Position numbers and translations under genes: made by a program. From NCBI GenBank assembly GCA_019309485.1, contig JAFDGC010000010.1:23199-87198 (forward strand): 64,000 nt of DNA. Direction: 5' to 3'. Source of the DNA: Deltaproteobacteria bacterium. GTDB taxonomy: Bacteria; Desulfobacterota; Desulfobacteria; Desulfobacterales; UBA2156. The notes under the pieces are model-generated. The model did not search any database. It was given only the letters and a program-made list of their open reading frames with translations, and was not told where the DNA came from. This document shows, one piece after another, positions 36,832-45,808 of this stretch (its first letter is position 1; the number at the start of each line of letters is the position of its first letter).

Positions 36832-37311
36832 ATGAACGCCGTGGACCATCGACCTCCCTGGGAAATCTATTTCATGGATATCGCCTCCCTGGTGGCGAGG
36901 CGCTCCACATGTCTGAGGCGATCCGTGGGTGCTGTCATCGTCAAAGACAAACGCATTTTGAGTACCGGCTATAACGGCGCGCCTTCGGGAATCCGACACT
37001 GCCTGGAGACGGGCTGCCTCCGGGAACAGATGGGGCTGGCTTCGGGAGAGCGGCATGAACTGTGCCGGGGTATCCACGCGGAGCAAAACGCCATCATCCA
37101 GGCCGCCCTTCACGGGGTCTCCATCAAGGATGCGGACCTGTTTTGCACGAATTTGCCCTGTGCCATCTGCACCAAGATGCTCATCAACGCCGGTATCCGG
37201 AAAATCTACTACCGATCCGGTTATGCGGACCATATGTCCACACAGATGTTCGAGGAGGCGGGAATCGTCGTGGTTCACTTGGAAAACCTTAAACAGGGAA
37301 ATCGGATATGA
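36832..37311 (+). CDS. dCMP deaminase (ComEB family)
   Basis: Deaminates dCMP to dUMP for thymidylate synthesis. The 159-residue protein has the zinc site GIHAEQNAI (H82, E84) with [11 protein letters not shown] (C110, C113). The long loop [13 protein letters not shown] and later [10 protein letters not shown] are typical of dCMP deaminases rather than cytidine or tRNA deaminases. It is abutted to glyA and overlaps nrdR by 4 bp, forming a nucleotide-metabolism unit. Confidence 0.92.
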   Translation: MNAVDHRPPWEIYFMDIASLVARRSTCLRRSVGAVIVKDKRILSTGYNGAPSGIRHCLETGCLREQMGLASGERHELCRGIHAEQNAIIQAALHGVSIKDADLFCTNLPCAICTKMLINAGIRKIYYRSGYADHMSTQMFEEAGIVVVHLENLKQGNRI

Positions 37312-37763
37312 AGTGTCCATTCTGCTCGGAACTCGACAACAAGGTTATCGATTCCAGGCTCGGCAAAGACGGGGAAGTGATCCGGCGACGGAGGGAATGC
37401 ACGGGATGCAGCAGGCGGTTCACCACTTACGAACACGTGGAGGAAATCCCTCTGACCATTATCAAAAAAGACGGGAGGCGAGAGGTTTTTTCCCGGGAAA
37501 AAGTCCTGGCAGGGATGAAGCGGGCCTGCGAGAAGCGTAACATCAGCGTGCACGTCATCGAATCCTTTGCAGACGATCTGGAACGGGACCTGCGGGAAAT
37601 CGGAGAAAAGGAAATCCCGTCCCACATCGTCGGTGAAAAGGTGATGGCCAAGCTCCATGATCTCGACGACGTGGCCTATGTCCGATTCGCCTCCGTCTAC
37701 CGGGAATTCAAAGATGTCAACGACTTCTTCGATGAGCTCAAAATTCTCTTGAACAAACAATAG
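37308..37763 (+). CDS. nrdR: Transcriptional repressor NrdR
   Basis: ATP/dATP-sensing repressor of ribonucleotide reductase genes. The 151-residue protein has the N-terminal zinc ribbon (C3, C6, C31, C34 in CPFC and CTGC) and the ATP-cone domain beginning [18 protein letters not shown]. The ATG overlaps the preceding stop (ATGA). No NrdR box was searched for in detail; target nrd genes are not in this window. Confidence 0.97.
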   Translation: MKCPFCSELDNKVIDSRLGKDGEVIRRRRECTGCSRRFTTYEHVEEIPLTIIKKDGRREVFSREKVLAGMKRACEKRNISVHVIESFADDLERDLREIGEKEIPSHIVGEKVMAKLHDLDDVAYVRFASVYREFKDVNDFFDELKILLNKQ

Positions 37764-37788
37764 CCTCGCCGAAATCTTTACAACCTCC

Positions 37789-38931
37789 ATGGATGATCGA
37801 CGCTTCATGAAAATGGCACTCACTCTGGCCCGGAAGGGCACAGGGGTGACCTCCCCCAATCCCATGGTGGGCGCCGTTGTTGTGAAAAACGAAAAAATAG
37901 AAGGAAAAGGGTTTCATCGGAAGGCGGGCGCCCCCCATGCAGAGGTGGAAGCCCTCCGGGATGCGGGTCCTCGCGCCCGCGGAGCCACCCTCTTTGTCAC
38001 CCTGGAACCGTGCAATCATTTCGGCCGGACCCCCCCTTGTACCCGGGCCATTCTCGATGCCGGAATCCGGCGGGTGGTGACGGCCATGGCGGACCCCAAC
38101 CCGAATGTCACCGGCGGGGGAATGGACTTTCTCAAGAAAAACGGGGTGGAAACCGCCCTGGGCCTTTTGGAAGACGAGGCCAGGGTCCTGAATGAAGCCT
38201 ATATCAAGTTCGTGTCCACCCGTCGGCCCTTTGTCATTGCCAAATGCGCCGCCACCCTGGACGGCCGGATCGCCACCCGCACCGGGGATGCCCGGTGGGT
38301 TACAGGAGAGTCCTCCAGGCGGCATGTCCACCGGATGCGGCATGCCGCGGACGCCATCATGGTGGGCGTCGGCACCATCAAGCGGGATGACCCCCGATTG
38401 ACCACCCGGATTCCCCGAAAGAAGGGTTGTCATCCCATCCGGGTGATCCTGGACACCCGGCTTTCAATCCCGGAACAGGCAAAGGTGTTGCGGCACGGCA
38501 CCGACTCTGATACACTCCTTGTTATCGGTGAAGGGTACGAAAACTCCCCCGAGGTGATGGCCAAAAAGCGCCGGATTGAAAAGCCGGGGGTCAAGATCAT
38601 CACGGCGCCCCTTAAAGGCGACCGGATCGACTTGGATCGGCTCATGGATCGTCTTGGCGCGCTGGATATCACTCACCTGCTCATCGAAGGCGGGAGCCGC
38701 ACACTGGGGACCGCCTTTTCCTCCGGCATCGTGGACAAGATCGCCTTTTTTTTCGCGCCTAAAATCCTGGCCGGAGACGACGGATACCCGGTTTGCCGGG
38801 GAAGCGGACCGGAACGGATTGAAGAAAGCCTCCGGGTGTATCGAATCCGACATCGACGCTTCGGAGACGATGTGATGATCGAAGGGTATCTCAAGCCCGA
38901 ATCACGGGCTGCACGGCGTCAAAACAGGTGA
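37789..38931 (+). CDS. ribD: Bifunctional riboflavin deaminase/reductase RibD
   Basis: Catalyses the second and third steps of riboflavin synthesis. The 380-residue protein has an N-terminal deaminase domain with HAEVEAL (H50, E52) and PCNHFGRTPPC (C75, C84), and a C-terminal reductase domain starting IAKCAATLDGRIAT near 147. ATG 37789 has no good ribosome binding site, but the encoded start MDDRRFMKMALTLARKG is the normal RibD N-terminus. ribE starts 6 bp after its stop. Confidence 0.96.
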   Translation: MDDRRFMKMALTLARKGTGVTSPNPMVGAVVVKNEKIEGKGFHRKAGAPHAEVEALRDAGPRARGATLFVTLEPCNHFGRTPPCTRAILDAGIRRVVTAMADPNPNVTGGGMDFLKKNGVETALGLLEDEARVLNEAYIKFVSTRRPFVIAKCAATLDGRIATRTGDARWVTGESSRRHVHRMRHAADAIMVGVGTIKRDDPRLTTRIPRKKGCHPIRVILDTRLSIPEQAKVLRHGTDSDTLLVIGEGYENSPEVMAKKRRIEKPGVKIITAPLKGDRIDLDRLMDRLGALDITHLLIEGGSRTLGTAFSSGIVDKIAFFFAPKILAGDDGYPVCRGSGPERIEESLRVYRIRHRRFGDDVMIEGYLKPESRAARRQNR

Positions 38932-38937
38932 AGGGGC

Positions 38938-39603
38938 ATGTTTACCGGAATCATTGAGGGCCGGGGAACCATCGCGGCGATTTCGGCCGTCCAACAAGGG
39001 CGCCGCTTTACTTTTGCCGCGGAATTTCCCCTGGCGGACACCCGGATCGGGGACAGCATCGCCGTCAACGGGGTCTGCCTGACGGCGGTGACGCTTTCCG
39101 GAAACCGGTTCTCCGCGGATGTATCGCCGGAAACCCTCAATAAAACGACTCTAGGAAACGCCCGCATCGGGGATCGAGTCAACATGGAGCGGGCCATGCA
39201 GTTATCCGACCGGATCGGCGGGCACCTGGTATCCGGCCACATCGACGGAATCGGGTGGATCCGGGAAAAGACGCCGGCGGGAAACGCGTTTCGGGTGGTG
39301 ATTCAGGCCCCGGAGGCCGTCATGGAATACGTGATACCGAAAGGTTCGGTGGCGGTGGACGGGGTGAGTCTTACGGTCAACGAATGTCAAGGGGACGCAT
39401 TTGAAGTAAGCATCATCCCCCATACGGCAGCCGTTACCACCGTGGGCGTCAAAAAAGCAAATGATCCGGTCAACCTTGAAGCGGATATGATCGGAAAATA
39501 TGTGGCCCATTTCCTATCCCGGCGGAAACGTATCCCGGAAGAAGCTCCGCCCGAAGGAAGGTCTTTGGACCCGGCATTTTTGGAAAAAACCGGATTTTTA
39601 TAG
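38938..39603 (+). CDS. ribE: Riboflavin synthase alpha subunit
   Basis: Dismutates two molecules of lumazine to riboflavin. The 221-residue protein is made of two lumazine-binding repeats: MFTGIIEGRGTI at the N-terminus and a second beginning near residue 98 (HLVSGHIDGIGWI). The C-terminus extends about 15 residues beyond the usual end. GTGAAGGGGC lies ahead of the ATG. It is the third enzyme in the rib run. Confidence 0.96.
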   Translation: MFTGIIEGRGTIAAISAVQQGRRFTFAAEFPLADTRIGDSIAVNGVCLTAVTLSGNRFSADVSPETLNKTTLGNARIGDRVNMERAMQLSDRIGGHLVSGHIDGIGWIREKTPAGNAFRVVIQAPEAVMEYVIPKGSVAVDGVSLTVNECQGDAFEVSIIPHTAAVTTVGVKKANDPVNLEADMIGKYVAHFLSRRKRIPEEAPPEGRSLDPAFLEKTGFL

Positions 39604-39632
39604 TTTGAAACTGTAAAAAAAGGGATTATTTT

Positions 39633-39651
39633 GTCTGCGTCACACGCGGAC
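39633..39651. other. Short hairpin between ribE and ribBA
   Basis: GTCTGCGT and ACGCGGAC form an 8-bp stem (one G-U) around CAC. The 97-bp gap is too short for, and lacks the conserved blocks of, an FMN riboswitch. Role unknown; possibly mRNA processing or weak attenuation. Confidence 0.3.
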
Positions 39652-39700
39652 AACAACAACGGCATCCTGAAAAATCAGAAAAAAGGAGCAAAAGGATTCA

Positions 39701-40915
39701 ATGCCCAAAATTTCCATTGAAAAGGCCATTGGAGAGATTCGACAAGGAAAGATGGTGATCCTGGTGGACGACGAAGACCGGGAGAACGAAGGGGATCTCA
39801 CCATGGCCGCTGAAAAGGTGACGCCGGAAGCCATCAATTTCATGGCCAAATACGCACGGGGTCTGATTTGTCTTTCCTTGACCGGGGAAAAGATCGACTC
39901 CCTGGATCTGCCCCCCATGGTCAACAACAACACCTCGCGGTTCCAGACCGGATTCACGGTTTCCATCGAAGCCCGATGCGGGGTGACCACGGGCATCTCC
40001 GCCTTTGACCGCGCCACCACCATCCTCACCGCCATCGCCGATAACGCCAAGCCCCAAGACCTGGTTCGGCCGGGACATATCTTTCCGTTACGGGCAAGAA
40101 ACGGCGGGGTCATGGTCCGGGCCGGACAGACGGAGGGCTCCGTGGATCTCGCACGGCTGGCCGGACTCAAACCCTCCGGCGTGATCTGCGAAATCATGGA
40201 CGAAGACGGCTCCATGGCCCGGATGCCGGCCCTCCAGGAATTCAGCGAGCGCCACGGCATCGGGATCTGCACCATCGCCGACCTCATCGAGTACCGGATG
40301 CGGACCGAATCCTTTGTCTCCCGGGCCGCGGAAACCGTCATCCCCACGGCCTTCGCCGGAACCTTCAAGGCCGTCGTCTTTGAAAACCGTATCGACGACC
40401 TGTTGCACATCGCCATGATCAAAGGAGAGATCGATCCGGCGGAGCCCACCCTGGTCCGGGTCCATTCCGAATGCCTCACCGGAGACATCTTCGGATCCCT
40501 GCGTTGTGACTGCGGGGAACAGCTCCGGCAGGCCATGCGGATGATGGAACAGGAAGGAAAGGGCATTTTGTTGTACATCCGTCAGGAAGGCCGCGGCATC
40601 GGACTGGTCAACAAGCTGAAGGCGTACGCCCTCCAGGACCAGGGGATGGACACCGTGGAGGCCAATCAGGCCCTGGGGTTCAAACCGGACCTGAGGAACT
40701 ACGGAATCGGCGCCCAGATCCTGGCCAATCTCGGGGTCCGGAAGATGCGGATCATGACCAACAATCCCAAGAAGATCGTGGGCCTGGAAGGGTACGGCCT
40801 GAGCATCGTGGAACAGGTCCCCATCGCCGTGGAGCCCAATGAATACAATCGGTGCTATCTGAAGTGCAAGGAGTTGAAAATGGGACACATGCTCAATATC
40901 GACGCCAACCCATGA
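39701..40915 (+). CDS. ribBA: 3,4-dihydroxy-2-butanone-4-phosphate synthase / GTP cyclohydrolase II
   Basis: Fused first enzymes of both branches of riboflavin synthesis. The N-terminal half (1 to about 200) is the DHBP synthase with [12 protein letters not shown]. The C-terminal half is GTP cyclohydrolase II with the zinc cysteines in [18 protein letters not shown] and [14 protein letters not shown]. The 404-residue length is standard. AAAGGAGCAAAAGGATTCA precedes the ATG. ribH follows after 61 bp. Confidence 0.97.
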   Translation: MPKISIEKAIGEIRQGKMVILVDDEDRENEGDLTMAAEKVTPEAINFMAKYARGLICLSLTGEKIDSLDLPPMVNNNTSRFQTGFTVSIEARCGVTTGISAFDRATTILTAIADNAKPQDLVRPGHIFPLRARNGGVMVRAGQTEGSVDLARLAGLKPSGVICEIMDEDGSMARMPALQEFSERHGIGICTIADLIEYRMRTESFVSRAAETVIPTAFAGTFKAVVFENRIDDLLHIAMIKGEIDPAEPTLVRVHSECLTGDIFGSLRCDCGEQLRQAMRMMEQEGKGILLYIRQEGRGIGLVNKLKAYALQDQGMDTVEANQALGFKPDLRNYGIGAQILANLGVRKMRIMTNNPKKIVGLEGYGLSIVEQVPIAVEPNEYNRCYLKCKELKMGHMLNIDANP

Positions 40916-40976
40916 ATCAAAACCGGCGTCATGGGGAATCCGCTTGGACGAAAAACGCCAAATGAAGGGGGCGCAC

Positions 40977-41450
40977 ATGCCGAAAATTCTTGAAGGGAAA
41001 CTGAACGCAAAGGGAAAACGCTTCGCCTTGGTGGTGAGCCGATTCAACGACTTCATCACGGAAAAACTGTTGTCCGGAGCCCTTGACGCCTTGCTTCGCT
41101 GCGGCGCCCGCGAAGAGGACCTTGAAATCGTCAAGGTTCCGGGATCCTTTGAAATTCCACTGGCGGCCAAAACATTGGCCGAAAACCAAAAATATCATGC
41201 AGTCATCTGCCTGGGAGCGGTCATTCGCGGAGCCACGCCGCACTTCGATTACGTCAGCGCCGAAGTTTCGAAAGGGATCGCCCAGGTGGGCCTGGAATCC
41301 CGGGTGCCGGTCATTTTCGGCGTCGTCACCACGGACACACTCGAACAGGCCATCGAACGGGCCGGGACCAAGGCGGGGAACAAGGGATGGCATGCCGCCG
41401 TCACCGCCGTGGAAATGGCCGACCTGATGGAGGCCCTGGTCCGGAAATAA
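40977..41450 (+). CDS. ribH: 6,7-dimethyl-8-ribityllumazine synthase
   Basis: Penultimate enzyme of riboflavin synthesis. ATG 40977, with AAGGGGGCGCAC upstream, gives a 157-residue protein. Family residues are [19 protein letters not shown] and [14 protein letters not shown], the last containing the active-site histidine. A start at 40944 is open but adds residues lacking family similarity. nusB starts 4 bp after the stop, the usual ribH-nusB pairing. Confidence 0.97.
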   Translation: MPKILEGKLNAKGKRFALVVSRFNDFITEKLLSGALDALLRCGAREEDLEIVKVPGSFEIPLAAKTLAENQKYHAVICLGAVIRGATPHFDYVSAEVSKGIAQVGLESRVPVIFGVVTTDTLEQAIERAGTKAGNKGWHAAVTAVEMADLMEALVRK

Positions 41451-41453
41451 TTC

Positions 41454-41879
41454 ATGGGGAGCCGCCGCCGATCCAGGGAACTCGCCATGCAAGCCCTGTT
41501 TTTCATGGACCTGGCCCAATGTGTGAACGAAGACGCTTTGAAAATGTACCTGAAGCATTTCCCGCCGCCGGAACATGCACGCGCCTTTTTTCAGGATCTG
41601 GTTCATGGCGTCATGAAGGCCTTGCCGGAAATCGATGCATTGATCGAAAGCGCCTCCGACAACTGGAAACTCAGCCGTATGTCAGGCGTGGACCGCAACG
41701 CCATGCGCGTGGCGGTCTATGAACTGTTATACCGGGAAGATATCCCGCCGAAGGTGGCCATCAATGAAGCCATCGACGTGGGGAAAAGATACGGGAATCA
41801 AGAATCCGGTGCGTTCATTAACGGGATTCTGGACACCATCCACTTGAAACTGAAAAAAGAGCAGGCATATGAAGCATAG
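41454..41879 (+). CDS. nusB: Transcription antitermination factor NusB
   Basis: RNA-binding factor for rRNA antitermination. The 141-residue helical protein opens SRRRSRELAMQALFFMD and ends with the NusB signature KVAINEAIDVGKRYGNQES, then GAFINGILD. It follows ribH directly and overlaps the next gene by 11 bp. Confidence 0.96.
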   Translation: MGSRRRSRELAMQALFFMDLAQCVNEDALKMYLKHFPPPEHARAFFQDLVHGVMKALPEIDALIESASDNWKLSRMSGVDRNAMRVAVYELLYREDIPPKVAINEAIDVGKRYGNQESGAFINGILDTIHLKLKKEQAYEA

Positions 41880-42516
41880 ACAAGATTCTCTGATCCTACA
41901 TAAACTGACGGTGGGCCCCATCATGGCCAACTGTTTCATCGTGGGGTGCCAAGAGACCAAGGAGGCATCGGTCATCGATCCGGGGGACGAAACCGATAAA
42001 ATATTGCTCGCCTTGGCCCAATTTAACCTGACATTGAAGTACATCATCAATACCCACGGCCATTTCGATCACGTGGGAGGCAATAAAAGGCTCAAAGGCG
42101 CCACCGGCGCCGGAATCCTCATCCACCCCCTGGATGCCCCGATGCTGGGACAACTTGCCGCCAGTGCATCCCGCTGGGGCCTTTCCGCCGATGACTCTCC
42201 GGCCCCGGATCGGACCGTGAATGAAGGGGATATCATCACCTTCGGAGAGGTAAACCTCAAGGTCCTCCATACCCCCGGCCACACCCCGGGCGGAATTTCC
42301 CTTTACGCCGACGGCGTGGTTTTCGTGGGCGACACCCTCTTTGCCGGGTCCATCGGCCGTACCGACTTTCCCGGGGGGGATTACGGCACCCTCATCTCCG
42401 CCATTCAAACCAAGCTTTTTCAGCTCCCGGATTCCGCCCGGGTCATGTGCGGACACGGACCGGAAACCACCATCGGTGTCGAAAAGCGAACGAATCCCTT
42501 CGCCGCCCTCCGATAG
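41869..42516 (+). CDS. MBL-fold hydrolase, glyoxalase II-like
   Basis: A 215-residue metallo-beta-lactamase fold protein with the zinc motif THGHFDHVGG (H63, H65, D67, H68) and downstream HTPGHTPGGISLY and FVGDTLFAGSIGRTDFPGG. The latter pattern is typical of the short glyoxalase-II-like hydrolases (YcbL type). It lacks the C-terminal domain of true glyoxalase II, so the thioester substrate is unknown. It overlaps nusB by 11 bp and ends the long plus-strand gene block. Confidence 0.9.
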   Translation: MKHRQDSLILHKLTVGPIMANCFIVGCQETKEASVIDPGDETDKILLALAQFNLTLKYIINTHGHFDHVGGNKRLKGATGAGILIHPLDAPMLGQLAASASRWGLSADDSPAPDRTVNEGDIITFGEVNLKVLHTPGHTPGGISLYADGVVFVGDTLFAGSIGRTDFPGGDYGTLISAIQTKLFQLPDSARVMCGHGPETTIGVEKRTNPFAALR

Positions 42517-42561
42517 TCTTCTCGTGGCGTCAAACACCTTTCCGCCCGCAGTCTCTGTGGA

Positions 42562-42592
42562 GCCCCCCGCCCTGAAGGGCGGGGTCGAGGGA
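42562..42592. repeat. GC-rich hairpin repeat, copy C
   Basis: Perfect 8-bp stem CCCCGCCC-TGAA-GGGCGGGG (42565-42584). It sits between two convergent genes and could act as a bidirectional terminator, although there is no T-run. Confidence 0.7.
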
Positions 42593-42602
42593 AGCTATCC
42601 GG

Positions 42603-43988
42603 TCAAAGGTTGGTGGAAGGCTCCACCTCGTATTCCAGGGCGGCGCGTTTCAAAATGTCATAATAAATCATGACCCGCTGCACGTACTGAACGGTTTCAC
42701 TGCCACGGCAGTAGCCGTAGCGGGCATCCCGGTAGTATTTCTGGTAGCTCAACAGGGGGAGTGTCCGCACCAATGCGCTCCAGCGGTTGGGGTTGAGACC
42801 CATCCGCTTGGCCAGGTATATGCCGTCTTGGATGTGTCCGGCGCCGGCGTTGTAGGCCGCAAGGGCCATTCGGATCCGGTCCGGCGCATCGGCATCCGGG
42901 TATCGTTGGTAAAGATCCTTTAACAGCTTCACCCCGGCACGGATATTCTCTTCGGGATTCAAGAGGTCTTCGACCCCGTAACGCTTTGCGGAAGACGGAA
43001 TCAGTTGCATCAGTCCGTGGGCATCCTGGGGGCTGCGGGCTTCCGGCTCAAAGCGCGACTCCTGGTACACCTGGGCGGCGATCAACCGCCAATCCAACCC
43101 ATGCGTTTGAGCCGCCGCTTCAATGATTTCCTGATACTGTGGGAGATGGGTTTTCATGCGGCGATGGAAATCTCCCAGATCCATGTAATCGAAGGCATCC
43201 ACGTCCGCATAATATCGATTGTAAATTTGTTCAAAGCGGCCGTTTTCGAAAACGACGGCGAAAAAGGCGTTGATCCGTTCCAGCAGGTCATGGGCATCCG
43301 GATGGACCGCCCAGCCCAGATATTCTTTGTGGCTGATGGGTCCGGAAATAACGGCCTTCGGATAATACCGCCGGTTCAACTTGGCGATGTGGCTGTCCGC
43401 GATGGTGACCGGAATGGCGCCTTCCGCCACCCGGCGGATCAATTCTTCGGTGGGAATATCTTCTAAAAGACGGATATCCACGTTGATTCCCTTTGCGCGA
43501 AGGGCTTCCAGTCGTTCCTGGTAGGAAGTCCCTTTCCGGACAACCACCGTTTGCCCCGAAAGGTCGTATTCCAGGTGAATCGAGCGGTTGGTGTGATGGA
43601 CAATGAGGCGCTGGCGAATTTCCATATAGGGTTCGGAAAACGCCACCCTGCATTTCCGGGAGGGAGTGATGGTCAGGCTGGCCGCAATGAGATCTCCTCG
43701 GCCTTTCAAAAGGTCCGGGATCATCTGCTCCCACCGATGGGCCACTTCCACCTTCAGTTTCACACCTAAAAAATCGGCAAAGGCCCGGGACAGTTCGTAT
43801 TCGAAACCCATGGGTTGGTCCCGGTAAAAATAATAACAGTGGGCATTGTTCCGGGTGATCACCTTAATTTCGCCCTTTTGAAGAATCCGCTGCAAGGGGG
43901 TGCCGGGACCCTGGGGGGTGCACGAAAAAAGAAAAAGGAGCACCCCCCAAAGAAAGGGGAGCCCCTTTTCCGTCCGGCTTTTCCGCAT
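42603..43988 (-). CDS. mltF: Membrane-bound lytic murein transglycosylase F
   Basis: Cleaves peptidoglycan glycan strands at the outer membrane. From ATG 43988 the 461-residue protein has a lipoprotein signal ending LLFLFSC (lipidated C23). A family-3 solute-binding domain follows (GEIKVITRNN, then MGFEYELSRAFADFLGVKL), and a C-terminal SLT domain has the catalytic glutamate in QVYQESRFEP and HGLMQLIPSSA. The longer frame to 44048 would overlap the upstream gene and displace the signal peptide. It probably follows the duplicated HTH-like protein in one transcript. Confidence 0.94.
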   Translation of the reverse strand: MRKSRTEKGLPFLWGVLLFLFSCTPQGPGTPLQRILQKGEIKVITRNNAHCYYFYRDQPMGFEYELSRAFADFLGVKLKVEVAHRWEQMIPDLLKGRGDLIAASLTITPSRKCRVAFSEPYMEIRQRLIVHHTNRSIHLEYDLSGQTVVVRKGTSYQERLEALRAKGINVDIRLLEDIPTEELIRRVAEGAIPVTIADSHIAKLNRRYYPKAVISGPISHKEYLGWAVHPDAHDLLERINAFFAVVFENGRFEQIYNRYYADVDAFDYMDLGDFHRRMKTHLPQYQEIIEAAAQTHGLDWRLIAAQVYQESRFEPEARSPQDAHGLMQLIPSSAKRYGVEDLLNPEENIRAGVKLLKDLYQRYPDADAPDRIRMALAAYNAGAGHIQDGIYLAKRMGLNPNRWSALVRTLPLLSYQKYYRDARYGYCRGSETVQYVQRVMIYYDILKRAALEYEVEPSTNL

Positions 43989-44026
43989 CCCGGGGATGCC
44001 CGGGGAGCGTTCGTTTTGCCGGAACT

Positions 44027-44464
44027 TTAAAACGCCCCAAGTTGGCATGCGGTGATCTTGATGTTCATGGCTTCGCAGGCGGCGCTGACCGCCATTTTCG
44101 AAACCCTGAGGGTATCGGCGATCCGCCAGGCCGATTCACAGGAAAGTCTTCCCTTGGTTAGCGCCCTGGTAATCGCCTCGTTAAGGGACGGTTCGATTCT
44201 TTCCGCCGGTTTAACAATTTTCTTTTCGGGGGAATACCCGAATAGCCCAAGTTGGCATTTCGACAATCGGATTCCCATGAGATCCGCCGTTTGTCCCACT
44301 TCTTTCGGGAATCGCGCCGTCTCTTTGGCCACGGCAAAGGCCACGGCACACGGGAGTTGATCTTTTCCCTTGAGTCGTTTTTCGATCCCGGCTTTGATGG
44401 ACGCGTCCGGAATCGTGTTTTCAGGGTGCTTGGCGGCAAAACCCTTTTTTTCTTGCGTGGCCAT
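44027..44464 (-). CDS. Uncharacterised protein with two HTH-like repeats ending in CQLG
   Basis: A 145-residue protein I do not recognise. ATG 44464 has a near-perfect ribosome binding site (AGGAGGAGAAT); the longer frame is unsupported. It contains two ungapped 39-residue repeats with 12 identical positions. The first begins LPCAVAFAVAKETARF and ends ACGT-independent residues IRLSKCQLGLF; the second begins LSCESAWRIADTLRVSK and ends IKITACQLGAF, at the very C-terminus. The central part of repeat 2 (RIADTLRVSKMAVSAACEA) looks like a helix-turn-helix. A DNA-binding or ligand-sensing role is possible but is inference. mltF starts 38 bp downstream. Confidence 0.8.
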   Translation of the reverse strand: MATQEKKGFAAKHPENTIPDASIKAGIEKRLKGKDQLPCAVAFAVAKETARFPKEVGQTADLMGIRLSKCQLGLFGYSPEKKIVKPAERIEPSLNEAITRALTKGRLSCESAWRIADTLRVSKMAVSAACEAMNIKITACQLGAF

Positions 44465-44716
44465 ATTCTCCTCCTGTTTCAGGCTGTTAGGCGCGTGTGG
44501 GGCAAGAGGCCCACCTGTTGGGTTTTTATCAGAATTGTGCTTCGGCTTCAAGGATGTTGAACACGCCACAGATTTTTTATGGGTTTATCATGCGTGATGA
44601 AATAGAACCCTTTAGAGGAATTGCATGTTGTATTTCAGACTGAATTCCATTATAAATCAAAAGAAATGGATCCTTTCGGCCTCAGCGCCGATGTTGAAAA
44701 GAAAGCGTAAGCCAGA

Positions 44717-45808
44717 TTGAAAGCCTTTCAAGCTTCCCGGAAACCGACTCGGCAGATTGCGGTAGGGAATGTCAAAATCGGGGGAGGTGCACCGATTTCG
44801 GTGCAATCCATGACCAACACCCCCACCCATGACATCCGTGCCACGGTATCCCAGATCCGACGCCTCGAAAAGGCGGGATGCGAAATCGTCCGCCTCGCTG
44901 TCCCCGACATGCCGGCGGCCACCGCCCTTCGCATCATCAAAAAAAAAACCACCATCCCCTTGATCGCGGACATCCATTTCGATTTCCGGCTGGCCCTGGC
45001 GGCCGCCGAAGCCGGAGCCGACGGACTGCGGATCAATCCGGGGAATATCGGGGGCAAAAAAAGGGTCAAGACGGTGGTGGATTGCGCCCGGGAGCGGGGA
45101 ATCCCCATCCGCATCGGCATCAACGCGGGATCCCTGGAAAAAGAGATCCTCAAAAAACATCAAGGGGCCACACCGGAGGGAATGGTGGAAAGCGCCTTAC
45201 GGCACGTCCGGATGCTTGAGGATTTGGGTTTCGAACACATTAAAATCTCCCTGAAGGCCTCGGATGTCCCCCGGACCCTTGCCGCCTATCGTCTTCTTTC
45301 CGCGCAAACCGATCACCCATTGCACGTGGGTGTCACGGAGGCGGGGTCACTCTTTTCGGGGATCGTCAAATCCGCCCTGGGGATCGGGATGCTGCTGGCC
45401 GAAGGCATCGGCGACACCCTTCGGGTCTCCCTGACCCGGGATCCGGTGGAAGAAGTGCGGGTGGGGTATGAAATCCTGAAGGCACTGCATATCCGCCGAT
45501 ACGGTCCGGAAATTATTTCCTGCCCCACCTGCGGGCGGTGCGACATCGATCTGTTTGGCATCGTGGAGCGCGTGGAAAAAGCCCTGTGGAAAAATCCGGT
45601 CCCCGTCAAGCTGGCGGTGATGGGGTGTGTGGTCAACGGCCCGGGAGAAGCCCGGGAAGCGGATATCGGTATTGCGGGGGGCAAAGGCACGGGCGTTCTC
45701 TTCCGAAAAGGCAAAGTCGTTAAAAAATTTCCCCAAAAACGCCTGGTGGCGGTATTGATGGAAGAAATACAACGGTTCAAAAAGGAACGGAAGGAAGCGA
45801 CTCTATGA
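44717..45808 (+). CDS. ispG: (E)-4-hydroxy-3-methylbut-2-enyl-diphosphate synthase
   Basis: Iron-sulfur enzyme of the MEP isoprenoid pathway. The 363-residue protein has GGGAPISVQSMTNTPTHD near the start and the cluster cysteines at about 269, 272 and in MGCVVNGPGEA near 305. TTG 44717 is the only plausible start and has a weak ribosome binding site. The final ATGA overlaps the proS start, so the two genes are translationally coupled. No promoter was identified with confidence in the 252-bp upstream gap (44465-44716), which otherwise looks empty. Confidence 0.96.
   Translation: MKAFQASRKPTRQIAVGNVKIGGGAPISVQSMTNTPTHDIRATVSQIRRLEKAGCEIVRLAVPDMPAATALRIIKKKTTIPLIADIHFDFRLALAAAEAGADGLRINPGNIGGKKRVKTVVDCARERGIPIRIGINAGSLEKEILKKHQGATPEGMVESALRHVRMLEDLGFEHIKISLKASDVPRTLAAYRLLSAQTDHPLHVGVTEAGSLFSGIVKSALGIGMLLAEGIGDTLRVSLTRDPVEEVRVGYEILKALHIRRYGPEIISCPTCGRCDIDLFGIVERVEKALWKNPVPVKLAVMGCVVNGPGEAREADIGIAGGKGTGVLFRKGKVVKKFPQKRLVAVLMEEIQRFKKERKEATL

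Noticed and set aside
39604..39700. FMN riboswitch before ribBA
   Set aside because: The gap is only 97 bp and lacks the conserved RFN blocks; only a short hairpin is present.
39640..40578. 312-codon open frame on the minus strand
   Set aside because: Antisense to ribBA; Ser/Arg/Met-rich shadow composition.
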